A stretch of DNA of 64,000 bases from CAZSAL01 sp964604825. GTDB taxonomy: Bacteria; Elusimicrobiota; Elusimicrobia; 2-01-FULL-59-12. The position numbers and the translations under genes are program-made. This document shows, piece by piece, positions 1-8,198 of this stretch (its first letter is position 1; each line of letters begins with the position of its first letter). Location: positions 1 to 64,000 of the forward strand of contig CAZSAL010000010.1 of NCBI GenBank assembly GCA_964604825.1, read 5' to 3'. The notes beneath the pieces were generated by a model, which was not told where the DNA came from, searched no databases, and worked only from the letters and a program-made list of their open reading frames with translations.

Positions 1-1
1 G

Positions 2-112
2 GTTTTCCGCTTCACGGGCATCGTTTTCCGAAAGCATAACCTGAAGCTTCTGGACATATTTAAGGTCAAAACCCGAAACTCTAAACCAATTTTCGATTAT
101 GGTGCCGCGTGA
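2..112 (+). pseudogene. C-terminal remnant of a toxin-like ORF, cut by the window edge
   Basis: The frame is open from the window edge and stops with TGA at 110-112. Its last 17 residues (starting FKVKTRNSK) equal, with one change, the tail of the toxin-like ORF at 1803-2042, because both tails lie in a 71-bp direct repeat. The part before the repeat is not similar to that ORF. I cannot assign a function; it is either the tail of a related gene or a fortuitous frame running into the repeat. Confidence 0.35.
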
Positions 113-128
113 AGGCAGGAAAAATCAA
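58..128. repeat. Direct repeat copy 1 (71 bp), left boundary of the fic module
   Basis: This stretch recurs at 1988-2058 in the same orientation, offset by 1930 bases, with two mismatches (104/2034 and 111/2041). The two copies bracket the fic gene and the truncated toxin-antitoxin pair. Such a duplication fits recombination or insertion of a cassette between two copies of a short dispersed repeat. Confidence 0.85.
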
Positions 129-207
129 ACGGACGGGGGCGATCTACTGTTTTGCTCTGTACCAAACAACAACCGGGTTTCTTTATTTTTTCAGATCGCT
201 TATTTTC

Positions 208-1383
208 TTATTCTGTTCCTTTGGTCAGTACGTCCAGATAGGGCGTATATGCAAACACGCGGTGTTTTTGTTTGCCGGTGATTTCACGAACAAACCCGAG
301 CTTCTGAAGATTTAATAGCGCCTTATTGGCGGCCGGGAAAGACATCTTTAGCTCTTTCTGCGCAAGGCTGGGCGAGACAAGCACACGCCGTTGCAGGAGG
401 CTATGTAAGCGTTCTGCCGTATAGCTGGCGCGCCCCAGATCCCGGATTTTCTCTTGATGTTGATGAAACATGAGTGAGAGTTTTCTAGCTGTATCGCTGG
501 CCTGATTTCCAACATACTCTATTCCTTCCAGGTAGAAAGCCATCCAGCCTTCCCATCCGCCCCCTATGCGCAGATTTTGTAGCGCTTTATAATAAGCGCT
601 GCGGTTCTCTTTGAAATAGAGACTGAGATATAGCAACGGGCTGGAAAGAATCCCTTCGTGACAGAGGATCAGCGTAATCAGAAGGCGACCCAAACGTCCA
701 TTGCCATCCAAAAACGGATGGATACTCTCGAATTGCGCATGGACAAGACCCGCCTTTATGATGGGAGAAGTGGCTACAGGATCGTTGTGGAGGAATTTCT
801 CCAGAGCCCCCATAGCGGGCGCCACGTCGTATGGTGGCGGCGGTACGTATAAAGCATTCCCAGGGCGACTGCCGGCTATCCAGTTCTGGGAGCGCCGAAA
901 CTCTCCCGGCGTTTTATCCTGGCCTCTTCCCTTCCGGAGAAGAACTTCGTGCATTTCACGAATCAGGCGCAGGCTGAGCGGGAAACCTTCTTCAAGCCTT
1001 TTGAGCCCATGCTGCAAGGCACCGACATAATTAGACACCTCACGAACATCGTCCAGCGGAATACCCGGAACAGCTTCATTTTCGAATAGGAGAAGTTCTG
1101 ACAAGGAAGATTGGGTTCCTTCAATCTGAGAGGACAGCACAGCTTCTTTGCGAATATAGGAATAAATGAACAAATCCGGCGAAGGAAGTAATGTAGTTAC
1201 TCCTTCCAGGCGTCCCAAGGCGCGGTTCGCGCGCTCAAGGAGACCCTGCAATTTATCGTCGAAATAAATCGGAGGCCGAGGTGGCAATGGAGCGGGGATA
1301 AAGACTTTGTACGATTCATCCCCTGTCTTGATCAGGCGCCACTGTCCAGCCCGGTTTTGGTGTTCATGATGAATATTAACCAT
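208..1383 (-). CDS. Fic family protein with N-terminal Fic_N region and C-terminal winged helix (copy 1)
   Basis: Predicted AMP- or NMP-transferase that modifies a target protein hydroxyl. The 391-residue protein shows the Fic motif HPFLDGNGRLGR with catalytic His at about 222, an N-terminal Fic_N region rich in basic and proline residues, and the inhibitory motif SSQIEGT at 84-90 (Glu88) that normally blocks ATP binding in this class. The last 60 residues look like a winged helix (AQKELKMSFPAANKALLNLQ), so it may bind DNA. The start ATG lies 11 nt from a near-perfect inverted repeat (1394-1417), suggesting autoregulation. A second, clearly homologous Fic gene lies at 44328-45500 inside the type I restriction locus. 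The target is unknown. Confidence 0.9.
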   Translation of the reverse strand: MVNIHHEHQNRAGQWRLIKTGDESYKVFIPAPLPPRPPIYFDDKLQGLLERANRALGRLEGVTTLLPSPDLFIYSYIRKEAVLSSQIEGTQSSLSELLLFENEAVPGIPLDDVREVSNYVGALQHGLKRLEEGFPLSLRLIREMHEVLLRKGRGQDKTPGEFRRSQNWIAGSRPGNALYVPPPPYDVAPAMGALEKFLHNDPVATSPIIKAGLVHAQFESIHPFLDGNGRLGRLLITLILCHEGILSSPLLYLSLYFKENRSAYYKALQNLRIGGGWEGWMAFYLEGIEYVGNQASDTARKLSLMFHQHQEKIRDLGRASYTAERLHSLLQRRVLVSPSLAQKELKMSFPAANKALLNLQKLGFVREITGKQKHRVFAYTPYLDVLTKGTE

Positions 1384-1393
1384 AAATCTGTAT

Positions 1394-1417
1394 TAAACGA
1401 TAACTCATTATCGCTTA
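1394..1417 (-). promoter_or_regulatory. Inverted repeat upstream of fic copy 1, likely operator
   Basis: Two 11-bp arms with one mismatch (TTAAACGATAA and TTATCGCTTAA) flank a 4-nt centre, 11 nt before the fic start. The position is right for an operator covering the promoter or start site. That Fic's own C-terminal winged helix binds it is inference; the fic copy at 44328-45500 also has a palindrome immediately upstream. Confidence 0.5.
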
Positions 1418-1530
1418 ATTGTAAAGAGGGCAATGCAACAAAGCTTAATATGCCCGCACCAAAAGGCTGAAGGCCCGCAGTCCTTCTTACGAGTCAAGGG
1501 TGGTTTTTTCGTTTCGCGGCTTGGCCGCCA

Positions 1531-1558
1531 CTTTTCCGTGGCTTGTACCACGGAAAAG
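1531..1558. repeat. Perfect 11-bp inverted repeat
   Basis: CTTTTCCGTGG and CCACGGAAAAG flank a 6-nt loop. No T-run follows the stem on either strand, so it does not read as a rho-independent terminator. It lies between the divergent fic gene and the antitoxin-like ORF and could be a repeat-element end or a regulatory palindrome. Confidence 0.6.
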
Positions 1559-1626
1559 TACTGCCGAAGAGGTATCCACAGAATTTGCCGAATCTGAGGA
1601 ATCTTACGCCGCGCCGCTCACCGCAC

Positions 1627-1800
1627 ATGAAGCTCGGGTTTTTTCTGCATGACGGCCATGTGGAAATCGCGCCCATGGAAGAGCGCCGCAGCGACTATTC
1701 GGCAGAGGACCTGGCCAAGCTCCAGGCTCTTGCTGAAGAACCTGGCGCGAAGAAATTCAAATCGGTTAAATCAGCCAAGAAATACCTCGAACGCCTATAA
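1627..1800 (+). CDS. Putative antitoxin of a degraded toxin-antitoxin pair
   Basis: Short 57-residue acidic/basic ORF ending two bases before a RelE/ParE-like ORF, the usual antitoxin-toxin arrangement. I chose ATG 1627; the frame extends to an ATG at 1543, but that extension crosses the 1531-1558 hairpin and looks non-coding. There is no clear Shine-Dalgarno at either start. The C-terminal half is helical and lysine-rich (KFKSVKSAKKYLERL). I do not recognise a specific antitoxin family; the call rests mainly on its neighbour. Confidence 0.4.
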   Translation: MKLGFFLHDGHVEIAPMEERRSDYSAEDLAKLQALAEEPGAKKFKSVKSAKKYLERL

Positions 1801-1802
1801 CC

Positions 1803-2042
1803 TTGGAAGTCGTCTTCGCTCCAGCCTTCCTGCGGATCATCAAGAAATTCGACCCTCACATTAAAGAGGGCGTCAAATCTTCCGTAGCGGACGTGATCGA
1901 TTATTACGAAACCGGACAGAAAACACCGGGGCCCGGGAAAGCTGTGTCCCAGCAGATGCAAAACCCCTTGCCCTTGGGGTTCCTCCATTTTAAGGTCAAA
2001 ACCCGAAACTCTAAACCAATTTTCGATTATGGTACCGCGTAA
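1803..2042 (+). pseudogene. RelE/ParE-like toxin, C-terminus replaced by the direct repeat
   Basis: Starts at TTG. Residues 1-45 (FAPAFLRIIKKFDP, then DVIDYYETGQKTPG) resemble the first half of RelE/ParE-superfamily toxins that attack ribosome-bound mRNA or gyrase. After YETGQKTPG, where that family would continue with the core strands carrying catalytic residues, the frame runs into unrelated sequence and ends inside the 71-bp direct repeat. The toxin core is therefore missing and the product is probably inactive. The breakpoint coincides with the right edge of the fic module, suggesting the same recombination event caused both. Confidence 0.55.
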
Positions 2043-2058
2043 AGGCAGGAAAAATCAA
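1988..2058. repeat. Direct repeat copy 2 (71 bp), right boundary of the fic module
   Basis: Second copy of the 58-128 repeat, same orientation, two mismatches. It supplies the last residues and stop codon of the truncated toxin ORF. Confidence 0.85.
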
Positions 2059-2122
2059 TCCAGGCCAGTTCACTACCGAATATTTTCGCTTGATCGTCCT
2101 CTAACAGGTAAGGAGGTACATC

Positions 2123-2639
2123 ATGGATCAAACATTAATATCTCAAATTGAGCCAAGGATTTACATGATCCGGGGAAAGCAAGTAATGCTGAGTTCAACA
2201 CTGGCTGAACTTTACAGAGTTCCTGTTGGAGTCCTTAATCAGGCGGTAAAAAGAAACATATTCCGATTTCCACCGGAGCTTTTGGGTTCAGCTGAACCCC
2301 ATTGAAGTTACAAACTTGAAATCACAAAATGTGATTTCAAGTTGGGGCGGCGTTCGAAGGGGATTGCCTTATGCGTTTACGGAACATGGAATTGTGATGG
2401 TGTCGAGCGTTCTGCGAAGCAGGCATGCCATTGAAGTCAACATTGCTGTTGTGCGAGCTTTCGTTAAGCTGCGGCATGCACTCGAAGTTCGAAAGGATCT
2501 GAACATAAGAGTCGAGAGACTTGAAGGGAAGATCAACTTGGTCGAAACCGATGTGCGCCAGATCCGAAATGCTGTCCAGCACATGAAAAGAATTCCGGAA
2601 AAGACCGGCCCAACAGTGAAAGGGTTTGAGAAGGAGTAG
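2123..2639 (+). pseudogene. ORF6N/KilA-N-type DNA-binding domain protein, frameshifted
   Basis: A strong Shine-Dalgarno (AAGGAGGT) precedes ATG 2123. The first frame reads MIRGKQVMLSSTLAELY and NQAVKRN, the hallmark of the ORF6N domain found in phage and mobile-element regulators, then stops at 2305. The sense continues in another frame from about 2280 (FWVQLNPIEVTNLKSQ, then WGGVRRGLPYAFTEHG and the RAFVKLR helix), so about one extra base near 2279 breaks the gene. The tail to 2639 is a predicted coiled coil. The intact protein would be about 170 residues. Confidence 0.8.
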
Positions 2640-2669
2640 CCGCCGCCAACGAGGGCAGAACACTTATAT

Positions 2670-3155
2670 TTATCCAACCCGAATAATACCTAAATGTTTG
2701 CGGATAAATTTCAGGATGCACCAATTGAATCCATTATCATGAATAACTTTATGGAATGCTTCATAAACCGGGTGGGGATGATCCGCCGTCATTTCATCCA
2801 TCCGGCGGCCTGGATCCACATCGTGGACCAGGATGAATCCGCCCGGCTTAACCATCGGCAACCCACTTTGAATATCCTTAAGCGCCCCTTCATAAGTGTG
2901 ATCCCCATCAACGAGATAAATATCAACCTCCCGAGGATACTCTTCTGCTAACCGCTGGACCAAAACCGCAGAGTTTCCGTTCAGCAATTGGACTATCTTA
3001 TTGTGGCCGCCTATTCGCTGCAAGTTTTTCATTGTAACGATAGGATATGTGTTCGCTGAATAGGTGTCATTATCTATACAAATCAATCTCCCCTTCTCAT
3101 TATCAACGATGGCTTTTGCCCAACCAATTGCCGTACCGCCGGCGTACGTTCCCAA
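2670..3155 (-). pseudogene. 5'-truncated class I SAM-dependent methyltransferase (Methyltransf_24-like)
   Basis: The frame begins abruptly at TTG directly after an in-frame stop, with GTYAGGTAIGWAKAI, which corresponds to the SAM-binding glycine loop normally about 60 residues into these proteins. Further on come VDGDHTYEGALKDI and PGGFILVHDVDPG, typical of small-molecule or sugar methyltransferases of cell-surface biosynthesis. The N-terminal part is absent upstream, so I read it as a fragment. Same strand as the restriction operon ending at 3339 but unrelated to DNA methylation. Confidence 0.65.
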
Positions 3156-3338
3156 TCAAGCGATCCAATCATCGGTGGGTGCGGAAGGATTCGGGCACAT
3201 ACATTTGTAGCGCTCTGCTTTGTCTGGGTGTTGTTACCCAAGATACTGGAGCCAACACTCTTGCTGATGTCCCACCCCAGTCCGGCTCCCGTCCTGAAAC
3301 GGCCAGCAGGTGGGCATAAGCAGAGAACGGCTGACCTT

Positions 3339-4385
3339 TCAATTTCTTGCTTGCGTATATTTTTTTGAAAGATTAAGCAGGTGCGCTCCAGAGGCCTTGG
3401 CCATTTTGACGGCAACTGCATTTCCAATTTGCATCGCTATTCGAGTAATAGATGAACCATAAAAAACGTAGTCGTCATCAAAACTCTGGAGCGCCGCCGC
3501 TTCCCTCAAAGATATTGCTCGATTTTGTTCCGGATGCCCATACCTGCCATTAGAAATACTCCAACATTTGCACGTCAGCGCTGGCGCTGGTTTTCCCCAA
3601 GGGAGTCTCCCATACACATCCGTATGTCCGAGGTATTTTTTATGACACTCTAAACGCAACTCTGCAGGCCATGCAAACCGATTTCCGCCATCGGAAGGAG
3701 TGTTACGTAGTCTCCGAAAATTCGTTTTGGAAATTGATGCGGCCCGATGGTTTGGGATATTTAAATGTGACTCGCCCGCCTTAATGGGAGGATATTTTCT
3801 GATAGCGTCTTTAACAGTAACAAAGTCTCTGAGTTTAGGGCCATGCGTTGGTTCGGGCGGAGTAGGCTGGAATAATCTGGACGCGATTAAGATCAATCGT
3901 CGGCGAGTTTGCGGGACCCCGTAATGTTTTGCATCCAGAATATTAATGGACACCTTATATCCTCTTGTCGTAAGCTCTTTTTCAAAACGACGAAATGCAC
4001 TAAATCCTTTGACTTTCAAAATTCCCGGCACATTTTCGACTAAGATATGTGCTGGTTTGAACGTGCGAACAAATTTTTGCACCTGCCCTAGCAGACTCTT
4101 TAAATGATGGTTGGAAAATTCGCGTCGCTGCTTAGTAAACGGCTGGCAGGGTGCGCATGCGGCAAAGAGCAACTCGTCCTTATTTATCCCTTTCAAAAAA
4201 GGTCTCAGTTCTCTGGGCTTGAGCTTCCGAATGTCTTTGCAAAGGAATCGGGCTGGCGAGTTATTTTTCTCATATGTTTCCTGGCAACTTTCGTCCGAGT
4301 CTATCCCTAAGATAACATTAACGTTGGCATCCAAAAGGCCGCGAGTTAAGCCGCCGCCGCCGCAAAAGAAATCTACCGCTATCAT
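3339..4385 (-). CDS. DNA (cytosine-5-) methyltransferase, distal gene of the island (M1)
   Basis: Transfers a methyl group from SAM to cytosine C5 in DNA. Motif I (DFFCGGGGLTRG, residues 5-16), catalytic PCQ (Cys80), motif VI ENVPG (117-121), motif VIII QTRRRLILIA and motif X GNAVAVKMAKA are all present and in canonical order; 348 residues, small for the family. I start it at ATG 4385, which overlaps the stop of the upstream receiver gene as ATGA, arguing for translational coupling; an in-frame ATG at 4430 would overlap that gene more. It is the last gene of a six-gene operon. It is clearly different from the operon's first methyltransferase (9278-10456), so the two may protect different sites or strands. 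Confidence 0.93.
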   Translation of the reverse strand: MIAVDFFCGGGGLTRGLLDANVNVILGIDSDESCQETYEKNNSPARFLCKDIRKLKPRELRPFLKGINKDELLFAACAPCQPFTKQRREFSNHHLKSLLGQVQKFVRTFKPAHILVENVPGILKVKGFSAFRRFEKELTTRGYKVSINILDAKHYGVPQTRRRLILIASRLFQPTPPEPTHGPKLRDFVTVKDAIRKYPPIKAGESHLNIPNHRAASISKTNFRRLRNTPSDGGNRFAWPAELRLECHKKYLGHTDVYGRLPWGKPAPALTCKCWSISNGRYGHPEQNRAISLREAAALQSFDDDYVFYGSSITRIAMQIGNAVAVKMAKASGAHLLNLSKKYTQARN

Positions 4386-5536
4386 GATGTTCGGTTTGCC
4401 ACCGTGTACGTCCAAATATCTGTTAACCATTGGTCAGTATTGGTTTCTGGCAATCCGGGCCTTCCCACAATTTGCAGATAGGCCCAAACAATCTGTTCCC
4501 GAAATGGGCTGTCAATCGAAAGAAGGCGCTTAAATTTATTAGTAGGAACAGTGTCCTTGAATGAGATGTCCCCGATAGGAATCTGCAACAGTGACCGGAC
4601 ATTTACGGCTAGGGGTGGCATGATCGAAGGATATTCAGGCAATAATACATACCCGGCGAACTGAGTCTGCGTAATATGAGACGCCAATCTTTTGCGAAAA
4701 TCACTTTCCGATGTTGTGGAAGTAACGCCACACTTTTTAGCGTACTCGTTTAAGTTCTCGCACCTCGCAACTAATATTTCGGCAGCACGACAAGAACCAT
4801 CCTCACGAATAGCCATGTCGCAAGAGGGTGTAAGCACAAGAAAATATGCGGTTGCTGACTCCTTTGGCTGCCCCGCTTCAAAAAGAATATCGCCAGTTAA
4901 TAGGCTCGCCTCAAGCGGTGGATATATGAATTGTTCCCAGGATATTAATTTCTCCGATGTGCGGGAAGTGTCCATATCCATCAGAGCCCCCATACGTCTT
5001 CGAGCAGTTCTGAGGAGCATCTTACTGCGCAAGGCTTCATCGCTCTGCGCATCCCAAATGTTTTGACATGTTGTGCGCAAAATCTGTTGCGTCACCCCCG
5101 CAAATTCATCGCGAATATTGTTCAACGCCCCAATGTGTGGTAAGAATTCCTCCAAGGCTGCGACAACATTTTGATCGCTGGATTTACTTTTCGTGATAAC
5201 TTTTACGAATGGATGATTTGGAGGGATACGAGGGCCAAGTTCCGCTTCCCCTGCCGTGTAAATTATTACAGGCGAAAAATGTTTCTCCCAAACGTCTTTC
5301 CATATTAATTCTCCATGCTTCTTACTATGTTGTGCAGGATTACCTTGATACAGATCAAGCACAATAACATCAGGACGAGACGACGAAAGGTCAGATACAC
5401 CTTTAGTAAAATCGCTTTCAATAGTAACGTCGGCCACAGAGGGTGGCCACTTCTCATTTATAGATTGTTTAACAACTTCGGCATGCTCTTTCTCGTCGTC
5501 GATTATGAGTATCCTAAAGGGGGTCTTTACAGGCAT
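4382..5536 (-). CDS. Response-regulator receiver domain fused to an unrecognised C-terminal domain
   Basis: Residues 8-125 form a receiver domain: acidic pocket D13-D14, phospho-acceptor Asp61 (VIVLDLYQG), switch Thr94 and conserved Lys116. The remaining ~250 residues match no output domain I know; no HTH, EAL, GGDEF or nuclease motif is visible. A conserved-looking patch FLVLTPSCDMA lies near residue 240 and a small Cys cluster follows. The gene sits 13 bases after the dual-GHKL kinase gene and overlaps the M1 methyltransferase start, so it is the obvious phosphorylation partner of that kinase. I infer that phosphorylation controls a restriction, methylation or regulatory output; nothing in the sequence shows which. 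Confidence 0.85.
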   Translation of the reverse strand: MPVKTPFRILIIDDEKEHAEVVKQSINEKWPPSVADVTIESDFTKGVSDLSSSRPDVIVLDLYQGNPAQHSKKHGELIWKDVWEKHFSPVIIYTAGEAELGPRIPPNHPFVKVITKSKSSDQNVVAALEEFLPHIGALNNIRDEFAGVTQQILRTTCQNIWDAQSDEALRSKMLLRTARRRMGALMDMDTSRTSEKLISWEQFIYPPLEASLLTGDILFEAGQPKESATAYFLVLTPSCDMAIREDGSCRAAEILVARCENLNEYAKKCGVTSTTSESDFRKRLASHITQTQFAGYVLLPEYPSIMPPLAVNVRSLLQIPIGDISFKDTVPTNKFKRLLSIDSPFREQIVWAYLQIVGRPGLPETNTDQWLTDIWTYTVANRTS

Positions 5537-5549
5537 ATTAATACCAGTC

Positions 5550-7673
5550 CTATCGTTTCAGAGGAATGTCAAAACCAAAGCTAGCGCCACCCAATTCGCC
5601 AGGCTGAATCAAATGCATTTTCCCGTCATATTGTGCGACTAATTCAGATGCGACGGTGAGACCCATGCCAATGCCATCCGGCTTCTTAGTGACCCCCGGC
5701 CAGAAAATCCGTTCTTCGTCTTCATGATCTATTCCAGGTCCTGAATCGTGAACTTTAATATAGAGTCGTTCTCCGTCAGATATTTTTTTAGCTCCCACTT
5801 TGATTTGGCGTTTATCTGGACCCACTTCTGATAACCAGTAAATTGCATTTGTTAGCAAATTCACGAGAATGGTTGATAGGTCGGCTGGATCAATTGCAAC
5901 GATTTGAGCGGGGAATTCTTTCATACTAAGGCTGATTTTCAATTTATCTATATCCGGTTGATTCATAGCGACACATTCTTCCATGATGGTCTTTGCATCG
6001 CAATTCCGGAGTTGCTTACTTTGACTTCGATTGGCCAATGGCGCAAATGTGTTCGCTAAGTGTTCCAAAGTGTCAACTGCATGCTCAGCTAACCGAATAT
6101 TTTTTTCATACGGCTTGAGAGCCTCGCTTTGATCTTCAATGGCTTTTAGAAGCAATCGATTCAACTTGCTGATTGCGAGCAATTGATTCCTGACTTCATG
6201 AACGATAGTCGCAGCCATTATCCCAAGGCTTGCCAGACGACTGTAATAAACAAGCCTCTTCTCAATTTGCTTGATTACTTGTTCCTGTTCGGCGGCAAAC
6301 CGTTGAACAGCAGATACTAATTCTGCTGGCCCGTTCTTTTCTTTTGAAATTCGCTCAATTGTTTCCACCATTTCGCGAGGAGACAGATTCGAAAACAAAT
6401 CTTTAAATGGCGGCTCCTTGTGCTTGGCTCCTTGACGGTCAGAATCTCGTTCTCGTTCAAGAACAGGGAATAATCGCGTTTTGAAAATTTCGCAGAATTG
6501 GCGAAATGCCTGATTATCTTCAAGTCTTTCTCGATCACTGGTGTCTTTAAGACGACGATTCTTATCCGCAGATATGGCGATATACCCAATAATCTGGTTT
6601 GTGCTCAGACGCACACCAACCCGACTAACTCGACGAAGATCGATTCCCATCCAGTCGATCGCCGATCCAGATTTAGGAAGGACTAAAATTCCATCGCGGT
6701 AAAGAGAGATCCCTGACTGGGCTTTTATCGTGTCGCGAACATCCTTTCTGTCTAGATGGAGTTCTCCACTAAGATCTTCGAGCTCGCCAAGTGCGATATC
6801 CCAAACTCTTAATTCAAATTCAAATGGTCCACATATGAGATCCTTTTTCCTGCGCTGAATTGGATCAGATGACGTAGTCAAGACATCCAAAGTGAATGGG
6901 ACACTCCTTTTCTTCACTCGTCTACTGAAACAATATTCGGCGATTATCTTACCCGAATCATCAACCTTACCCTTTAACAAATAAGGTGGGTTCTCCAAGA
7001 ATGCAGGAGGATTAATTTCAAGAGGGATGGAGCCTCCTTCGGGCAATGTTAGCCGTATTGAAAAGTTGTCCAATTGACGGAATGGTGGGATTAGCCTTGC
7101 TAGACACTCGCGCAAATTAGCAAATTCGTCTTGATCCCATTCAGTCTTTAGATCAATAATGCGCAAAATTGTACCCGTGGAAGAAAATGGGCTCTCCTCA
7201 ACCTCATCTACCCTTATCTTATACGAGTCGATATCTTCAGCGCTCTCCAGCGTGTCCCAGCTAACGTTAAATCTGAAGCAAGGACTGGCCTGTGCTTTCG
7301 TTATTACTTCAATTTCCTTTCCCAAACGAGCGGAGGACAATCTGCCCAATCCCTTTTCTCCAGAGACACGTCTTTTCATCGCGCCTGACTTCATAAATGG
7401 CATCTTAAGGCGATACGGTGTGGCCACCACTGCCCAAACATCCTGGATAATTTCTCGCGTCATCCCAGTTCCGTTATCTTCTATTTCGACCGCCATTGTC
7501 CCGGAGGTATTCCGAATGAACCGAACATCCACGCGTGTAGCTAAAGCATCGTAGGAATTCTTGACGAGTTCCATGATTGCGACGATATCACTGGTTACCA
7601 AATCCGCTCCTAGCGCCGCAAAGACACGAGGATGCATCCTGAATGTGACCTGGTTGTTAATTGGAGTGTTCAT
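5550..7673 (-). CDS. Histidine kinase with two GHKL ATPase modules (MORC/Hsp90-like N-terminus)
   Basis: 707 residues with two separate ATP-binding folds. N-terminal GHKL of the MutL/MORC/Hsp90 type: VAIMELVKNSYDA (Asn39), IEDNGTGM (Asp67) and GEKGLGR (105-111), followed by a transducer-like beta-rich region. C-terminal classical kinase: HisKA with phospho-acceptor His492 (VHEVRNQL), then N-box LLTNAIYW, G1 HDSGPGID and G2 GIGMGL. No transmembrane segment is visible, so it is cytoplasmic. The N-terminal module would act as an ATP-gated clamp or sensor; such GHKL ATPases are known from prokaryotic restriction-modification neighbourhoods. It precedes its receiver partner and follows vsr in the operon. 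Confidence 0.9.
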   Translation of the reverse strand: MNTPINNQVTFRMHPRVFAALGADLVTSDIVAIMELVKNSYDALATRVDVRFIRNTSGTMAVEIEDNGTGMTREIIQDVWAVVATPYRLKMPFMKSGAMKRRVSGEKGLGRLSSARLGKEIEVITKAQASPCFRFNVSWDTLESAEDIDSYKIRVDEVEESPFSSTGTILRIIDLKTEWDQDEFANLRECLARLIPPFRQLDNFSIRLTLPEGGSIPLEINPPAFLENPPYLLKGKVDDSGKIIAEYCFSRRVKKRSVPFTLDVLTTSSDPIQRRKKDLICGPFEFELRVWDIALGELEDLSGELHLDRKDVRDTIKAQSGISLYRDGILVLPKSGSAIDWMGIDLRRVSRVGVRLSTNQIIGYIAISADKNRRLKDTSDRERLEDNQAFRQFCEIFKTRLFPVLERERDSDRQGAKHKEPPFKDLFSNLSPREMVETIERISKEKNGPAELVSAVQRFAAEQEQVIKQIEKRLVYYSRLASLGIMAATIVHEVRNQLLAISKLNRLLLKAIEDQSEALKPYEKNIRLAEHAVDTLEHLANTFAPLANRSQSKQLRNCDAKTIMEECVAMNQPDIDKLKISLSMKEFPAQIVAIDPADLSTILVNLLTNAIYWLSEVGPDKRQIKVGAKKISDGERLYIKVHDSGPGIDHEDEERIFWPGVTKKPDGIGMGLTVASELVAQYDGKMHLIQPGELGGASFGFDIPLKR

Positions 7674-7773
7674 GCTTTTTGGTAAAGGACCTCATTTTGT
7701 AATTTTTCGAAGCTCCGAGTGCTCCATTTTTTGGAGGACGTCGCGCAGGTACGGTTTCCCCGCCCCAATCTTC

Positions 7774-8190
7774 TCAGACTAACCTTTTACGAATCCGACT
7801 CATAACCATTTCGGGATTTTTCTTTATATCATGTTCCCATATTCGAATCACATGCCATCCATTCCGCCTCAACTTGGCACTGACTCTTCGATCTCGTCTT
7901 CTATTTGTCCGTAATTTTTCAGCCCAGTAAACGCTATTGCTAGCTGGTTTTAGGTTCCTGCGACATTTCGTGCAGCCATGCCAAAAACATCCATCAATGA
8001 AAACCGCTAATTTTGCCCCCGGAAATGCAATATCTGGCCGACCAGGCAATTTCGAAAGATGGCGCCGCCACCCCACGATTCTGTGACGTCTTAACATGCT
8101 GACAATCACGCGCTCAGTGGATTGGTTATTTCGGCCTTTTATTAAAGCCATCACAGCAGAACGCTTGGCTCGGGTGAAAATATCCGCCAT
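7774..8190 (-). CDS. vsr: Very short patch repair (Vsr) endonuclease
   Basis: Nicks DNA next to T:G mismatches arising from deamination of 5-methylcytosine. The 138-residue product has the full Vsr signature: FTRAKRSAVMALIKGRN at the N-terminus, RPDIAFPG with catalytic Asp53, FIDGCFWHGC with the metal/structural Cys and His residues, and IRIWEHDI near the C-terminus. Length is normal for the family. It starts 8 bases after the NotI-like endonuclease stop. Its presence supports the view that both methyltransferases here are cytosine-C5 enzymes. Vsr homologues also occur as the nuclease of some restriction systems, so a restriction role cannot be excluded. Confidence 0.93.
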   Translation of the reverse strand: MADIFTRAKRSAVMALIKGRNNQSTERVIVSMLRRHRIVGWRRHLSKLPGRPDIAFPGAKLAVFIDGCFWHGCTKCRRNLKPASNSVYWAEKLRTNRRRDRRVSAKLRRNGWHVIRIWEHDIKKNPEMVMSRIRKRLV

Positions 8191-8198
8191 GCTCTAAC

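Noticed and set aside
1531..1558. Rho-independent terminator
   Set aside because: Perfect stem but no following T-run on either strand.
3083..3427. 114-residue minus-strand frame overlapping both the methyltransferase fragment and M1
   Set aside because: No recognisable protein; overlaps two better frames and could at most show where the truncated methyltransferase lost its frame.
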